A DNA stretch of 42,011 bases, taken from an uncultured Hyphomicrobiaceae bacterium. GTDB taxonomy: Bacteria; Pseudomonadota; Alphaproteobacteria; Rhizobiales; CAMYJA01. The stretch is taken from contig CAMYJA010000013.1 of NCBI GenBank assembly GCA_947258705.1, forward strand, positions 89,112 to 131,122, written 5' to 3'. Positions 33,166 to 42,011 of the stretch are shown one piece after another (within the stretch, counting starts at the first letter, position 1; every line of letters begins with the position of its first letter). Made by a program: the position numbers and the translations under genes. The notes under the pieces are model-generated. The model saw only the letters and a program-made list of their open reading frames with translations, was not told the origin of the DNA and searched no databases.

Positions 33166-34647
33166 ATGAAGCTTTCGACTCTCATCGATGGAACAGGAAT
33201 GTCTGACGACATTCAAACGGTTCCCGACAATCTGGATGTTTCGATTTCCGGGATTACGCCGGACAGCCGAGAGGTCGGTCCGGGTTTTCTTTTTGCGGCC
33301 CTTTCGGGAAGCACTGTGGACGGCACAACATACATACAGCCTGCGCTCGATGCCGGAGCGCAGGCAGTTTTGTGCCATGACGCGGCCGAAATACAGGTCC
33401 CGGTGGATATCGCTGTCGTCCGTGCAAAAGATCCGCGCCGCGTGCTGGCGAAGATGGCTGCCGGGTTTTACGGGCGCGGGCCGGAGACCATCGTTGCTGT
33501 AACAGGGACAAACGGAAAAACCTCGGTCGCCTCCTTTACACGGCAGATCTGGGAGCACCTTTCGATCCGGTCGGCCAGTCTTGGCACCGTCGGGCTGGAA
33601 ACATCCGGTGAAATCATTCCGGTCAGCCACACGACACCGGAGCCGGTTACGCTGCACAAACTGCTCGGGCGCGTCGCGGATAGCGGTGTAACGCATCTGG
33701 CGCTGGAAGCATCCAGCCATGGGCTTGCGCAGCGCCGTCTCGACGGGCTCGTAATCAAGGCGGCGGCCTTCACAAATATATCGCGCGATCACCTCGATTA
33801 TCATTCCAGTTTTGAAGATTATTTCGCGCAAAAACTTCGCCTGTTCGATACATTGCTGCCGGCTGGCGGAATTGTCGTTGTCAATGCGGATGCGAATGAA
33901 AGCCGGGCCGTTATCGAGATCGCCAATCGCCGTGGTCTCGAAACATTCAGCGTCGGCGAACGAGGGAGCGATCTTCGCCTCGTGGAATGCCGACCGGAGG
34001 GATTCGGACAGTTGCTCAAGATAGAAATGGCGGCTGATACCCATGAAGTTCTCCTGCCTCTGGCCGGCTCATTTCAGGCATCCAATGCGCTTGTCGCGGC
34101 CGGGCTTGTGATAGCGGCCGGGGCCGATCCATCCGAGGTCATTCCGGCCCTCGGCAGGCTCAAAGGGGCGAAGGGGCGTTTGGAACATGTGGGCAGCACA
34201 CCAGGTTTGGCACCGGTGTTTATTGATTACGCCCACACGCCAGATGCACTGGCGACTGCTCTGGAGGCGCTTCGGCCGTTCGCTAAAAACCGGCTTGCCG
34301 TCGTTTTCGGTTGCGGTGGCGACAGGGATAAGGGGAAACGCCCGCAAATGGGTGCGATTGCCGTGCGTCACTCAGATCTGGCGATTGTCACCGACGACAA
34401 TCCGAGAGGTGAAATGCCCGGCGACATCCGTGCGGAAATACTTTCCGAGGCGCCGGGGGCGCTGGAAATCGGAGACCGCGCTCAGGCTATAGGCCAGGCG
34501 CTAGAAATGCTCGATGAGGGAGATGTTCTGCTCGTCGCCGGCAAGGGTCATGAGACCGGGCAGATTGTCGGGGATAAGGTCCTGCCGTTTTCGGACCATG
34601 AAACCGTCCGCGCGCATCTTGAAAATATGCGGAGTGCGGTATCGTGA
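33166..34647 (+). CDS. murE: UDP-MurNAc-tripeptide synthetase (meso-DAP ligase)
   Basis: Adds meso-diaminopimelate to UDP-MurNAc-L-Ala-D-Glu in the cytoplasm. The protein has 493 residues. The ATP site TGTNGKTS is at 113-120; HTTPEP and LEASSHGL are the central conserved parts, and Lys in the YFAQKLRLF region is the expected carbamylated lysine. DNPR at 411-414 is the motif that selects meso-DAP over lysine, so this organism makes the Gram-negative DAP-type peptidoglycan. Its last 4 nt overlap the murF start (GTGA). Confidence 0.97.
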   Translation: MKLSTLIDGTGMSDDIQTVPDNLDVSISGITPDSREVGPGFLFAALSGSTVDGTTYIQPALDAGAQAVLCHDAAEIQVPVDIAVVRAKDPRRVLAKMAAGFYGRGPETIVAVTGTNGKTSVASFTRQIWEHLSIRSASLGTVGLETSGEIIPVSHTTPEPVTLHKLLGRVADSGVTHLALEASSHGLAQRRLDGLVIKAAAFTNISRDHLDYHSSFEDYFAQKLRLFDTLLPAGGIVVVNADANESRAVIEIANRRGLETFSVGERGSDLRLVECRPEGFGQLLKIEMAADTHEVLLPLAGSFQASNALVAAGLVIAAGADPSEVIPALGRLKGAKGRLEHVGSTPGLAPVFIDYAHTPDALATALEALRPFAKNRLAVVFGCGGDRDKGKRPQMGAIAVRHSDLAIVTDDNPRGEMPGDIRAEILSEAPGALEIGDRAQAIGQALEMLDEGDVLLVAGKGHETGQIVGDKVLPFSDHETVRAHLENMRSAVS

Positions 34648-36101
34648 ACCAGATTGCCGGTAAGAATGCCAGTAAGACTCTCTGGACGACAGAGGCGCTG
34701 CTCGATGCAACGGGCGGGCGGCTTGTCGGTTCACCGCCAACTCATATTACGGGGATATCCATCGATACGCGCACGCTTGAGCCCGGCGCTTTATATGTGG
34801 CGATCAGGGGGGACCGGCTCGACGGTCATGATTATGTTGAAGCGGCCTTTGCGGCGGGCGCTTCGCTGGCAATGGTCGCGAATGACTGGCCGGGCCTGTC
34901 GGATGGAGCCAGGCTGAGCGGTCCGGTTATTGTCGTGGAAGAGACGCTCGATAGCATGGGTGCGATTGGCCGGACCGCGCGTGACCGGTGCGCCGGTAAA
35001 ATTATCGCGGTCACCGGGAGTGTCGGAAAAACCGGCACCAAGGAGGCTTTGCGCCACTGTCTGGCGCCACAGGGGCGGACGCATGCGGCCGAGAAATCCT
35101 TCAACAATCATTGGGGTGTGCCATTGACCTTGGGGCGCATGCCGGCGGACACCGAATATGGGATATTCGAGATCGGCATGAATCATCCTGGTGAAATACG
35201 CCCCCTTGTAAAGATGGTCCGCCCCCATATTGCGATCATCACCACAGTTGAGCCGGTTCATCTTGGATATTTCGAATCGCTGGAAGAAATAGCGGATGCC
35301 AAGGCCGAGATTTTCGAGGGTGTCGAGCCACGGGGAGTGGCGATCCTCAATCGCGACAATCAGTTTTATGAAAGGCTGGCCCAGAGGGCGCGCGATGCCG
35401 GCATAGGCGAAATATTGAGTTTTGGCGCCCGGGACGACAACAGGAGTGCCGCGGATATGCAGCTGGTGGATGTACGACTGGAACCCACCGGTTCGGATGT
35501 GACGGCAATGTTCCGCGGGCAGGAAATCAGATACCGGCTCTCGATCCCCGGCCGTCACATCGTTCAAAATTCACTCGGCATTCTTCTCGCAATAGCCGCC
35601 GCCGATGCCGATATCGAACAGGCCGCGCAAGCGCTTCACGCCATTTCGCCGCAGAAGGGACGCGGAAAGCGCACCCTGTATGAGGTTCAGGGCGGGCGGG
35701 TGGCCGTGGTTGACGAGAGCTACAATGCCAATCCCGCATCCATGCGGGCAGCGCTCGAATCCATTGCCGGCACCCCGAAATCGGATTTCCCGAGACGAAT
35801 TGCGGTGCTCGGTGACATGCTTGAGCTCGGTGAGGCATCGGAAGACCTTCATGTGGCTTTGGTGCAGAATATTGAAGATGCAGATGTGGACCTCGTGTTC
35901 GCATCGGGCCCTTTTATGGAGCGACTGTTCGAGAAACTGCCGGCTTCTCGGCGAGGCGCCTATGGGCGAACTTCGGAAGAAATCCGCACCGCACTCATTG
36001 ACGCGGTCAGGCCAGGTGACCTAGTGATGGTTAAAGGTTCGCTGGGCAGTCGGATGGGACCGCTTGTGGATGCGCTGAACGATCATCTCATTGAGGCCTA
36101 G
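34644..36101 (+). CDS. murF: UDP-MurNAc-tripeptide D-Ala-D-Ala ligase
   Basis: Adds D-Ala-D-Ala to complete the pentapeptide. The protein has 485 residues. The N-terminal uridine-binding domain is followed by the ATP site TGSVGKTGTKE (124-134), the FNNHWGVPLTL segment diagnostic of MurF, EIGMNHPGEI and DESYNANPASM. It starts at GTG 34644, overlapping the murE stop by 4 nt. There is a 61-bp gap before mraY. Confidence 0.96.
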   Translation: MNQIAGKNASKTLWTTEALLDATGGRLVGSPPTHITGISIDTRTLEPGALYVAIRGDRLDGHDYVEAAFAAGASLAMVANDWPGLSDGARLSGPVIVVEETLDSMGAIGRTARDRCAGKIIAVTGSVGKTGTKEALRHCLAPQGRTHAAEKSFNNHWGVPLTLGRMPADTEYGIFEIGMNHPGEIRPLVKMVRPHIAIITTVEPVHLGYFESLEEIADAKAEIFEGVEPRGVAILNRDNQFYERLAQRARDAGIGEILSFGARDDNRSAADMQLVDVRLEPTGSDVTAMFRGQEIRYRLSIPGRHIVQNSLGILLAIAAADADIEQAAQALHAISPQKGRGKRTLYEVQGGRVAVVDESYNANPASMRAALESIAGTPKSDFPRRIAVLGDMLELGEASEDLHVALVQNIEDADVDLVFASGPFMERLFEKLPASRRGAYGRTSEEIRTALIDAVRPGDLVMVKGSLGSRMGPLVDALNDHLIEA

Positions 36102-36162
36102 TTCGTGCGTCAATTAAGAGCTGCTCGCATATGAACAGAAAGTAAGAAGCAGGGTTTGAGGG

Positions 36163-37248
36163 ATGCTATACGAACTTGTCAACTTCAGCGATCAATTTGG
36201 CGGCCTTAATGTCTTTCGTTACATAACGTTTCGAACCGGAGGGGCGATTATCACTGCGCTTCTGTTCGTTTTCCTGTTTGGGCCGGCGTTGATCAATGCG
36301 CTGCGCGTGCGCCAGGGAAAGGGTCAGCCCATTCGCGATGACGGCCCCGAAAGCCATATCATAAAAAAGCAGGGTACACCGACTATGGGTGGGCTGATGA
36401 TCCTTGCCGGGATTACTGTGGCGACGCTGCTTTGGGCCGACTGGCGCAATTCCTATGTGTGGATTGTTCTGGGAGTGACGCTGATTTATGGAATGATCGG
36501 GTTTTATGACGATTTTCTCAAAGTCTCAAAACGGACGACTGCCGGATTTTCGGGAAAAATAAAATTTCTCATTGAAATCATTGTCGCAGCAACTGCCACC
36601 TATCTCGTGATCAAGCTCGGCAAAGAGCCGTTTTCAACATCGCTGACGATACCGTTTTTGAAAAACACACTGATCGATCTCGGGCCATTTTTCATTCTGC
36701 TCGGCGTCATTGTTATCGCGGGTTCGGGCAATGCGGTTAATCTCACCGATGGGCTCGACGGGCTGGCGATTGTTCCCGTGATGATCGCAGCATCGACATT
36801 CGGTCTTATCGCATATCTTTCGGGAAACGCGATTTTCGCCAAATATCTGCAAATCCATTTTGTACAGGGCACGGGGGAGCTGGCAATATTCTGTGGGGCC
36901 ATTCTTGGTTCGGGCCTCGGTTTCTTGTGGTTTAACGCGCCGCCGGCGATGATTTTCATGGGCGATACGGGTTCGCTTTCGCTGGGCGGTGCGCTGGGCT
37001 CTATTGCGGTCGCAACAAAACATGAATTGGTTCTGGCCATTGTCGGCGGGTTGTTCGTCCTCGAAACCGTATCCGTGATCGTGCAGGTTGCATCGTTCAA
37101 GCTGACCGGCAAGCGGGTATTCCGAATGGCGCCGCTGCACCATCATTTCGAGCAAAAGGGCTGGGAAGAATCGACGGTGGTGATCAGATTCTGGATCATC
37201 GCCGTGCTGTTGGCCCTGATTGGCCTGGCCACCCTGAAACTGCGCTGA
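36163..37248 (+). CDS. mraY: Phospho-MurNAc-pentapeptide transferase MraY
   Basis: Transfers phospho-MurNAc-pentapeptide to undecaprenyl phosphate, making lipid I. A 361-residue inner-membrane enzyme with about ten helices. The catalytic aspartates are seen in [10 protein letters not shown] and [14 protein letters not shown], and the histidine motif [12 protein letters not shown] is present near the end. [11 protein letters not shown] is the N-terminal signature. The ribosome site is only a short GAGG close to the ATG. Confidence 0.97.
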   Translation: MLYELVNFSDQFGGLNVFRYITFRTGGAIITALLFVFLFGPALINALRVRQGKGQPIRDDGPESHIIKKQGTPTMGGLMILAGITVATLLWADWRNSYVWIVLGVTLIYGMIGFYDDFLKVSKRTTAGFSGKIKFLIEIIVAATATYLVIKLGKEPFSTSLTIPFLKNTLIDLGPFFILLGVIVIAGSGNAVNLTDGLDGLAIVPVMIAASTFGLIAYLSGNAIFAKYLQIHFVQGTGELAIFCGAILGSGLGFLWFNAPPAMIFMGDTGSLSLGGALGSIAVATKHELVLAIVGGLFVLETVSVIVQVASFKLTGKRVFRMAPLHHHFEQKGWEESTVVIRFWIIAVLLALIGLATLKLR

Positions 37249-37301
37249 TGATCGTGAATATTACGGCAAAACGCCGCGATTTTTGCGATAAACTCGCTTA
37301 A

Positions 37302-38711
37302 ATGATTCCCGTTACCACATTCGACGGCCAGACAATTGCCGTGTTCGGGCTCGGACTTTCGGGCCGCGCCAGCGTACGCGCACTTCTTGCCGGCGGCGCC
37401 AGGGTGGTTGCATGGGACGATTCTGATAAATCACGCGAGATGGCAGCCCAGGATGGGATCGAAACCAGTGATCTTCGGGATGAGGACTGGACGCGGTTTA
37501 CAGCCCTCGTTCTTGCACCCGGCGTCCCCCTGACCCACCCGGAGCCCCATTGGACGGTGCTCGCCGCTAAGACTGCCGATGTACCGGTCATCGGCGATAC
37601 CGAGCTCTTCTTTCTGGAGCGCAAAAAACGCGCGCCGGATGCCGGGGTGGTCGCCATCACCGGCACAAACGGGAAATCGACGACCACGGCGCTGACGGCT
37701 CATCTCCTGCGCGAAGCCCGTATGGATGTTGCCATGGGGGGGAATATCGGTGCGGCGGTTCTCGGCCTGCCCGATTTCGGGGCGGGAAGGGTTTATGTTC
37801 TGGAGCTGTCGTCATATCAGCTCGACCTGACGCCCAATGCGGCACCCAATGCTGCGGCGCTTCTGAATATTACTCCGGATCATATCGACCGGCATGGCAC
37901 CATCGATCATTATTGCGAGGTAAAATCCCGCATATTTGCCAATCTCGGTCCGGGCGATCTGGCTCTGATTTCTCTCGACGACGAATATTCGGCTCGGATT
38001 GCCGCAGGGCTGGAGGGCGCGTTCAAGACCTTTGACGTTTCGACCAGCCGCGATGTTGAAAACGGGTATGGTTATTCCAGGGATTTGATTTGGGAGATGC
38101 GCAAAGGTGAAAAGCTGCGCGAATTATCGCTGACCTCTGTCGATGCGTTGCGTGGTTTGCACAACAAGCAAAATGCCGCCTTTGCCTGGGGGCTGGCGCG
38201 TCATATGGGAGCAGACGATGCGGCTCTGGAGAAGGGGCTGAACAGTTTTCCGGGGCTGGCGCACCGCATGGAAATTGTCGCGCGCCTGGGTGGACATTTG
38301 ATCGTTAACGATTCCAAGGCGACGAATGCGGATGCCGCTGCTCAAGCGCTGTCTGCATTCGGGAACATCTACTGGATTGCAGGCGGACGGGCAAAAGCGG
38401 ACGGGCTCAAGGGTCTTGAAAAACTCTACCCGAGAATACGGAAAGCCTATTTTATAGGCGAATGCGCGTCCGACTTTGGCGAAGAACTCGATGGGGCTGT
38501 GCCCTGGGTAGATAGCGGCACCATTGAAGACGCGGTCGAGGCGGCGCTTGACGACCTCCGGTCGGAAGAATTGAACGAAGCGGTTTTGCTGTTGTCGCCC
38601 GCCGCCGCGTCATTTGATCAATTCGCCAATTTTGAAATTCGAGGCGATGCGTTTTGTGACGCCGTGAGGCGGTATGAAGGGGTGGAAATGGCGGAAGGGC
38701 GGGGCGCATGA
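37302..38711 (+). CDS. murD: UDP-MurNAc-L-alanine:D-glutamate ligase
   Basis: Adds D-glutamate to UDP-MurNAc-L-Ala. The protein has 469 residues. The Rossmann start IAVFGLGLSGRAS precedes the ATP site TGTNGKST (120-127). LELSSYQLD, NITPDHIDRH and HRMEIVARLGG...VNDSKATN are the family's conserved positions. The last 4 nt overlap the ftsW start (ATGA). The 53-bp gap after mraY has no clear ribosome site before this ATG. Confidence 0.97.
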   Translation: MIPVTTFDGQTIAVFGLGLSGRASVRALLAGGARVVAWDDSDKSREMAAQDGIETSDLRDEDWTRFTALVLAPGVPLTHPEPHWTVLAAKTADVPVIGDTELFFLERKKRAPDAGVVAITGTNGKSTTTALTAHLLREARMDVAMGGNIGAAVLGLPDFGAGRVYVLELSSYQLDLTPNAAPNAAALLNITPDHIDRHGTIDHYCEVKSRIFANLGPGDLALISLDDEYSARIAAGLEGAFKTFDVSTSRDVENGYGYSRDLIWEMRKGEKLRELSLTSVDALRGLHNKQNAAFAWGLARHMGADDAALEKGLNSFPGLAHRMEIVARLGGHLIVNDSKATNADAAAQALSAFGNIYWIAGGRAKADGLKGLEKLYPRIRKAYFIGECASDFGEELDGAVPWVDSGTIEDAVEAALDDLRSEELNEAVLLLSPAAASFDQFANFEIRGDAFCDAVRRYEGVEMAEGRGA

Positions 38712-39865
38712 GAATTTCGCGGTCCGATGAAAGCCTGCTGTCGCGATGGTGGTATTCCGTCGACCGGTTGCTGCTTACGGCACTCTTAATACTGATTGGT
38801 GCTGGTTTGGTCTTTTCACTGGCTGCGAGCCCGGCGGTCGCGGATAAAAAGGGTTATGATCTGTTCTATTTCGCAGAACGGCATGCCGTTTTCACGTTGG
38901 CCGGCGTGCCCTTGATGATTATTCTTTCGTTTCTCTCGCCAGAACAGATCAGACGTGTGGCGCTGGGCGTTCTGGTCGCATCGCTTGTGCTGGTGGTTGT
39001 CGCGCTCTTTTTCGGGCCGGAAATCAATGGCGCCCATCGCTGGGTCAGGCTTGGCAAGCAATCACTGCAGCCCTCCGAATTCATGAAACCGGGATTTATT
39101 ATTATATCTGCGTGGCTCCTCGATGAGGGCCGCAAGCGATCCGATATGCCGGCCTTTCCGATGGCGCTTGCGCTTTTGTCACTCACCCTGTTCCTTCTGA
39201 TCATTCAACCGGACCTGGGGCAGAGCATACTTGTAGCTCTCGTATGGCTGGGGATGTTTTTCATCGCCGTTTATTCGATCTCCTGGGTGATTGGATTGCT
39301 GGCGCTGGCAGGAATAGGCGTTGCCTGCGCATATATTTTTCTCCCTCATGTGCACGACCGGATCAATGTTTTTCTGGACCCCACGCGCGGTGACAGCTAT
39401 CAAATCGACCGGGCGCTTCAGTCTTTCAGGGAGGGTGGTTTTTTTGGTCGCGGTCCGGGCGAGGGAACCATCAAATCAATTCTTCCCGACAGTCATACGG
39501 ATTTTATTTTTTCTGTAATCGCCGAGGAATATGGTATTGCGGCCTGCCTCGTCCTGGTGCTTCTCTTTGCTTTTATTTCGTTGCGCGCACTGGCGTATGT
39601 GCGACGTGAGCCGGACGGATTCAGACGGGTTGCAATTCTCGGGCTGGCGCTATCGTTCGCACTGCAGGCGCTGATCAACATGGGTGTCAATTCCGGGCTT
39701 GTACCCACCAAGGGAATGCCGCTGCCGTTCATATCTTACGGGGGATCGTCATTTCTGGGTTTGTCTGTAACGATGGGCTTTCTGCTTGCCCTGGCTCGAC
39801 GCCGGGTGGCTGTTGACCGCCTGAAAAACACCAAGATTTTAACATCAGCTGACGCGGCACATTAA
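38708..39865 (+). CDS. ftsW: Septal peptidoglycan glycosyltransferase FtsW
   Basis: SEDS-family polymerase that builds septal glycan from lipid II with FtsI. A 385-residue protein with about ten helices. The SEDS signature is spread over RWVRLGKQSLQPSEFMKPGF, QPDLGQS, GPGEGTIKSILPDSHTDFIFSVIAEEYG and GMPLPFISYGGSS. The N-terminal 15 residues are cytoplasmic. It overlaps murD by 4 nt; the gap to murG is 27 nt. Confidence 0.96.
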   Translation: MRISRSDESLLSRWWYSVDRLLLTALLILIGAGLVFSLAASPAVADKKGYDLFYFAERHAVFTLAGVPLMIILSFLSPEQIRRVALGVLVASLVLVVVALFFGPEINGAHRWVRLGKQSLQPSEFMKPGFIIISAWLLDEGRKRSDMPAFPMALALLSLTLFLLIIQPDLGQSILVALVWLGMFFIAVYSISWVIGLLALAGIGVACAYIFLPHVHDRINVFLDPTRGDSYQIDRALQSFREGGFFGRGPGEGTIKSILPDSHTDFIFSVIAEEYGIAACLVLVLLFAFISLRALAYVRREPDGFRRVAILGLALSFALQALINMGVNSGLVPTKGMPLPFISYGGSSFLGLSVTMGFLLALARRRVAVDRLKNTKILTSADAAH

Positions 39866-39869
39866 CGCA

Positions 39870-39887
39870 ATGCAGGTTAAGGGATAG
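39870..39887 (+). other. Five-codon open frame in the ftsW-murG gap
   Basis: ATG CAG GTT AAG GGA TAG starts 4 nt after the ftsW stop and ends within the ribosome binding region of murG, in another frame. No ribosome site of its own is evident. It might couple murG translation to ftsW, or be chance. Confidence 0.2.
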
Positions 39888-39892
39888 GGGCA

Positions 39893-40993
39893 CTGGCAAA
39901 AGCATCGGTCATTCTGGCTGCCGGCGGAACCGGGGGGCATCTGTTCCCGGCATATGCGCTTGCCGAGGAGTTGGGAAAACGCGGTATAGAGGTCGACCTG
40001 ATGACCGATATGCGGGGGGATCGCTATGGTTCGGACTTCCCGGCCAGGAAAATTCATAAAATCCCGTCGGCCACTCTTTCAAAACGCTCCATTGGCGGCG
40101 CATTGAAAACCGGCTCCCAACTCGCACGGGGGATCGGTCGCGCTTACAAGCTGATCAGCGAGATCAAGCCCAGGGCGATTATCGGTTTTGGCGGCTACCC
40201 CTCATTTCCGCCGCTCCTGGCCGCAAAATTTTATGGTGTGCCATCGGTGGTTCATGAGCAAAACGCCGTGATGGGCCGAGCCAACCGGATGCTGGCGAAA
40301 TATATGGATGCGGTTGCGACTTCATTCGAAATGACAAAAGGGCTAGAGGGCAAGGCGCTTCGCAAGGCCAGGCTTGTCGGCAATCCGGTTCGTTCCCAGG
40401 TGCTTAAAAGGTCGGAGCAGCCATATCTTCCGCATGTGTCGGGAGGGGTTTTCACCCTGGTGGTCTTTGGCGGCAGTCAGGGGGCGCGATTTTTTTCCGA
40501 CCTACTCCCGGAAGCGCTTGCTCTTCTTGACGAAAAAACGCGTGCCAATCTGAGGGTCATACAGCAATGCAGGGAAGAGGATCTGGCACGTACAAATGCG
40601 GCATATGAACTTGCGGGGATTCACGCACAAACAGCCAGTTTTTTTTCTGACCTGCCCGAATTTATGGCAGAATCGCATCTTATAATTGCGCGGGCCGGCG
40701 CTTCCACCGTGGCTGAACTGGGAGTGCTCGGGCGTCCCGCCATACTGGTGCCTTTGCCGCATGCGCTGGATAACGACCAACTGTACAACGCCACATGTCT
40801 TGCCGAATCAGGCGGGGGATGGTGCATTGAACAAAAGGATCTTTCACCTGAGGTTCTTGCGGATCGCATTCGAATATTTTATGGCGATCCTGGACTTTTG
40901 AAAACGGCGGCCGATCAAGCCAAGAGCATGGGTGTCCCGGAAGCTGTGACACTACTTGCGGATCTGGTTGAGGAAATGGCGCAAACGGCATGA
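39893..40993 (+). CDS. murG: Lipid II synthase MurG, probable CTG start
   Basis: Adds GlcNAc from UDP-GlcNAc to lipid I at the inner face of the membrane. From CTG at 39893 the protein has 366 residues and reads M-AKASVILAAGGTGGHLFPA, with the essential GGTGGH loop at 11-16. The frame is blocked upstream by TAA at 39878-39880, and no ATG, GTG or TTG lies between that stop and the loop. The first TTG (39971) would delete GGTGGH. AAGGGA (39879-39884) lies 8 nt before the CTG. Other motifs: GFGGYPSFPP, HEQNAVMGRANR, FGGSQGA, RAGASTVAELGVLG and the PHALDNDQ region. Confidence 0.93.
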   Translation: MAKASVILAAGGTGGHLFPAYALAEELGKRGIEVDLMTDMRGDRYGSDFPARKIHKIPSATLSKRSIGGALKTGSQLARGIGRAYKLISEIKPRAIIGFGGYPSFPPLLAAKFYGVPSVVHEQNAVMGRANRMLAKYMDAVATSFEMTKGLEGKALRKARLVGNPVRSQVLKRSEQPYLPHVSGGVFTLVVFGGSQGARFFSDLLPEALALLDEKTRANLRVIQQCREEDLARTNAAYELAGIHAQTASFFSDLPEFMAESHLIIARAGASTVAELGVLGRPAILVPLPHALDNDQLYNATCLAESGGGWCIEQKDLSPEVLADRIRIFYGDPGLLKTAADQAKSMGVPEAVTLLADLVEEMAQTA

Positions 40994-41021
40994 ACAAGCT
41001 TTCGAACCTGGAGCATATTCG

Positions 41022-42011
41022 ATGAACATCCCGTCCAATAGCGGACCTTTCCACATTATCGGAATTGGCGGTATCGGGATGAGCGCCATTGCCGAGGTTC
41101 TGGCTGCGCGGGGTTATATCGTTCAGGGCAGCGATATCAAGGACAATGCCAATGTCGAGCGTCTCAGAAACAAGGGCATAAGGATTTTCATCGGCCATGA
41201 CCCCATCAATCTGATCGGCGCGCGATACATTATCGCCTCGACCGCAATCAAGGACGATAATCCTGAGTTCCGGGCCGCACGCGACAAGGGCATTCCCCTT
41301 ATCAGCAGGGCTGATGCATTGACGGAACTGATGCGCGCCACGCGCAATGTCTCCATTACGGGAACGCACGGCAAAACCACAACAACGGCCTTTGTCGGAC
41401 ACCTTTTCGAATATGCAGGCCTCGATCCCACCGTCATAAATGGCGGGATAATAGAGGACTGGGGATCGAATGCACGCATGGGCAAGGGCGAGTGGATGAT
41501 TGTCGAGGCCGATGAGTCGGATGGTACTTTCGTCCGGCTGCCGACCGAAATCGGGGTGGTCACGAATATCGATGCGGAACATCTCGATTATTACGGCGCG
41601 CTTTCGGCCCTTCACGAGGCCTATGGCCTGTTTATGCGGCAGATACCTTTTTACGGCACTACGGTGGCCTGTATCGATCATCCAATCGTGCGACAGATTG
41701 CGGAAGCCGAGTTGCTGCCCCGGAATCAGCGCTATTTGACCTATGGATCGTCCGAGGATGCCGATGCGCGGCTGATGAATGTGCAGGCGCGGCACGGGCA
41801 GATGCTGTTCGATGCGGATATAAGCGACCGCGTACAGGGCGGTGCGCGCCGTTTTGAGCGGCTCAGGGTTCCCATGCCAGGCCAATATAACGCCGTCAAT
41901 GCGCTGGCCGCGCTCCTGGTCGCGGCCGAAGCCGGAATTCCGGATGAAAAAATCGCCGAAGGTTTGATGAAATTCGGCGGTATAAGCCGGCGCTTCACCC
42001 CAACCGGTCAA
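41022..42011 (+). CDS. murC: UDP-MurNAc-L-alanine ligase, partial
   Basis: Adds L-alanine to UDP-MurNAc, the first peptide-stem step. The visible 330 residues include HIIGIGGIGMSAIAE at the start, the ATP site TGTHGKTTT (113-121), EADESDGTF and TNIDAEHLDYYG, and end in ISRRFTPTGQ in the C-terminal domain region. The gene continues past the right edge. GGAG at 41010-41013 lies 8 nt before the ATG; the murG stop is 28 nt upstream. Confidence 0.96.
   Translation, partial: MNIPSNSGPFHIIGIGGIGMSAIAEVLAARGYIVQGSDIKDNANVERLRNKGIRIFIGHDPINLIGARYIIASTAIKDDNPEFRAARDKGIPLISRADALTELMRATRNVSITGTHGKTTTTAFVGHLFEYAGLDPTVINGGIIEDWGSNARMGKGEWMIVEADESDGTFVRLPTEIGVVTNIDAEHLDYYGALSALHEAYGLFMRQIPFYGTTVACIDHPIVRQIAEAELLPRNQRYLTYGSSEDADARLMNVQARHGQMLFDADISDRVQGGARRFERLRVPMPGQYNAVNALAALLVAAEAGIPDEKIAEGLMKFGGISRRFTPTGQ

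Noticed and set aside
33067-34044. Reverse-strand 325-codon frame opposite murE
   Set aside because: It overlaps clear MurE motifs and has no family features.
40680-42011. Reverse-strand open frame of 443 codons opposite murG/murC
   Set aside because: murC on the plus strand has all ligase motifs; the reverse frame has no recognisable domain and arises from codon bias.

Overview
The window is about 42 kb of gene-dense chromosome from an alphaproteobacterium. Four things point there: the ftsH-folP-glmM order, a Rhizobium-type SerC followed by a long SerA carrying an ACT domain, a dcw (division and cell wall) cluster in the order mraZ-rsmH-ftsL-ftsI-murE-murF-mraY-murD-ftsW-murG-murC, and a CtrA-type TTAA-N7-TTAA site. 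The order or family cannot be named from sequence alone. No tRNA, rRNA, insertion sequence, CRISPR array or prophage was recognised.

Region 1 (1-7.1 kb) is core metabolism. It holds the 3' end of ftsH, a terminator, folP and glmM, an outer-membrane beta-barrel gene with a perfect CtrA-type box, a C(UUCG)G terminator, a structured leader like the known alphaproteobacterial serC motif, serC, serA and a strong terminator. Region 2 (7.1-15.2 kb) has a MuiA-like secreted protein, a convergent EamA transporter, purA with a terminator-like hairpin in its leader, uup, a HIT protein and prfC.

Region 3 (15.2-27.6 kb) is accessory. A reverse-strand Nudix/GNAT/Nudix set is followed by a metallophosphoesterase, a BacNaV-like one-domain cation channel with filter TLEGWPD, a DUF302 protein, a patatin phospholipase and an unrecognised 621-residue membrane protein. 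Then come a TetR regulator, an MFS transporter, two small membrane proteins, and a reverse-strand pair encoding a JmjC/cupin-like oxygenase and a BioF2/CelD-like acyltransferase.

Region 4 (27.6-42.0 kb) is the dcw cluster. It starts with a TTGACA promoter, three 10-bp-spaced CCCAT repeats (an MraZ operator) and a long hairpin-rich leader. It is interrupted between ftsI and murE by a reverse-strand TadG-like von Willebrand A gene, after which murE appears to have its own promoter. murG has no ATG, GTG or TTG start that keeps its donor-loop motif and most likely begins at CTG. murC runs off the right edge. GlmM makes GlcN-1-P for UDP-GlcNAc, and the Mur enzymes, MraY and MurG turn that into lipid II for FtsW and FtsI.

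Best leads for something new: the TLEGWPD channel, the 621-residue membrane protein, the JmjC/acyltransferase pair, the TadG gene inside the dcw cluster, the mraZ leader structure, and the CTG start of murG.
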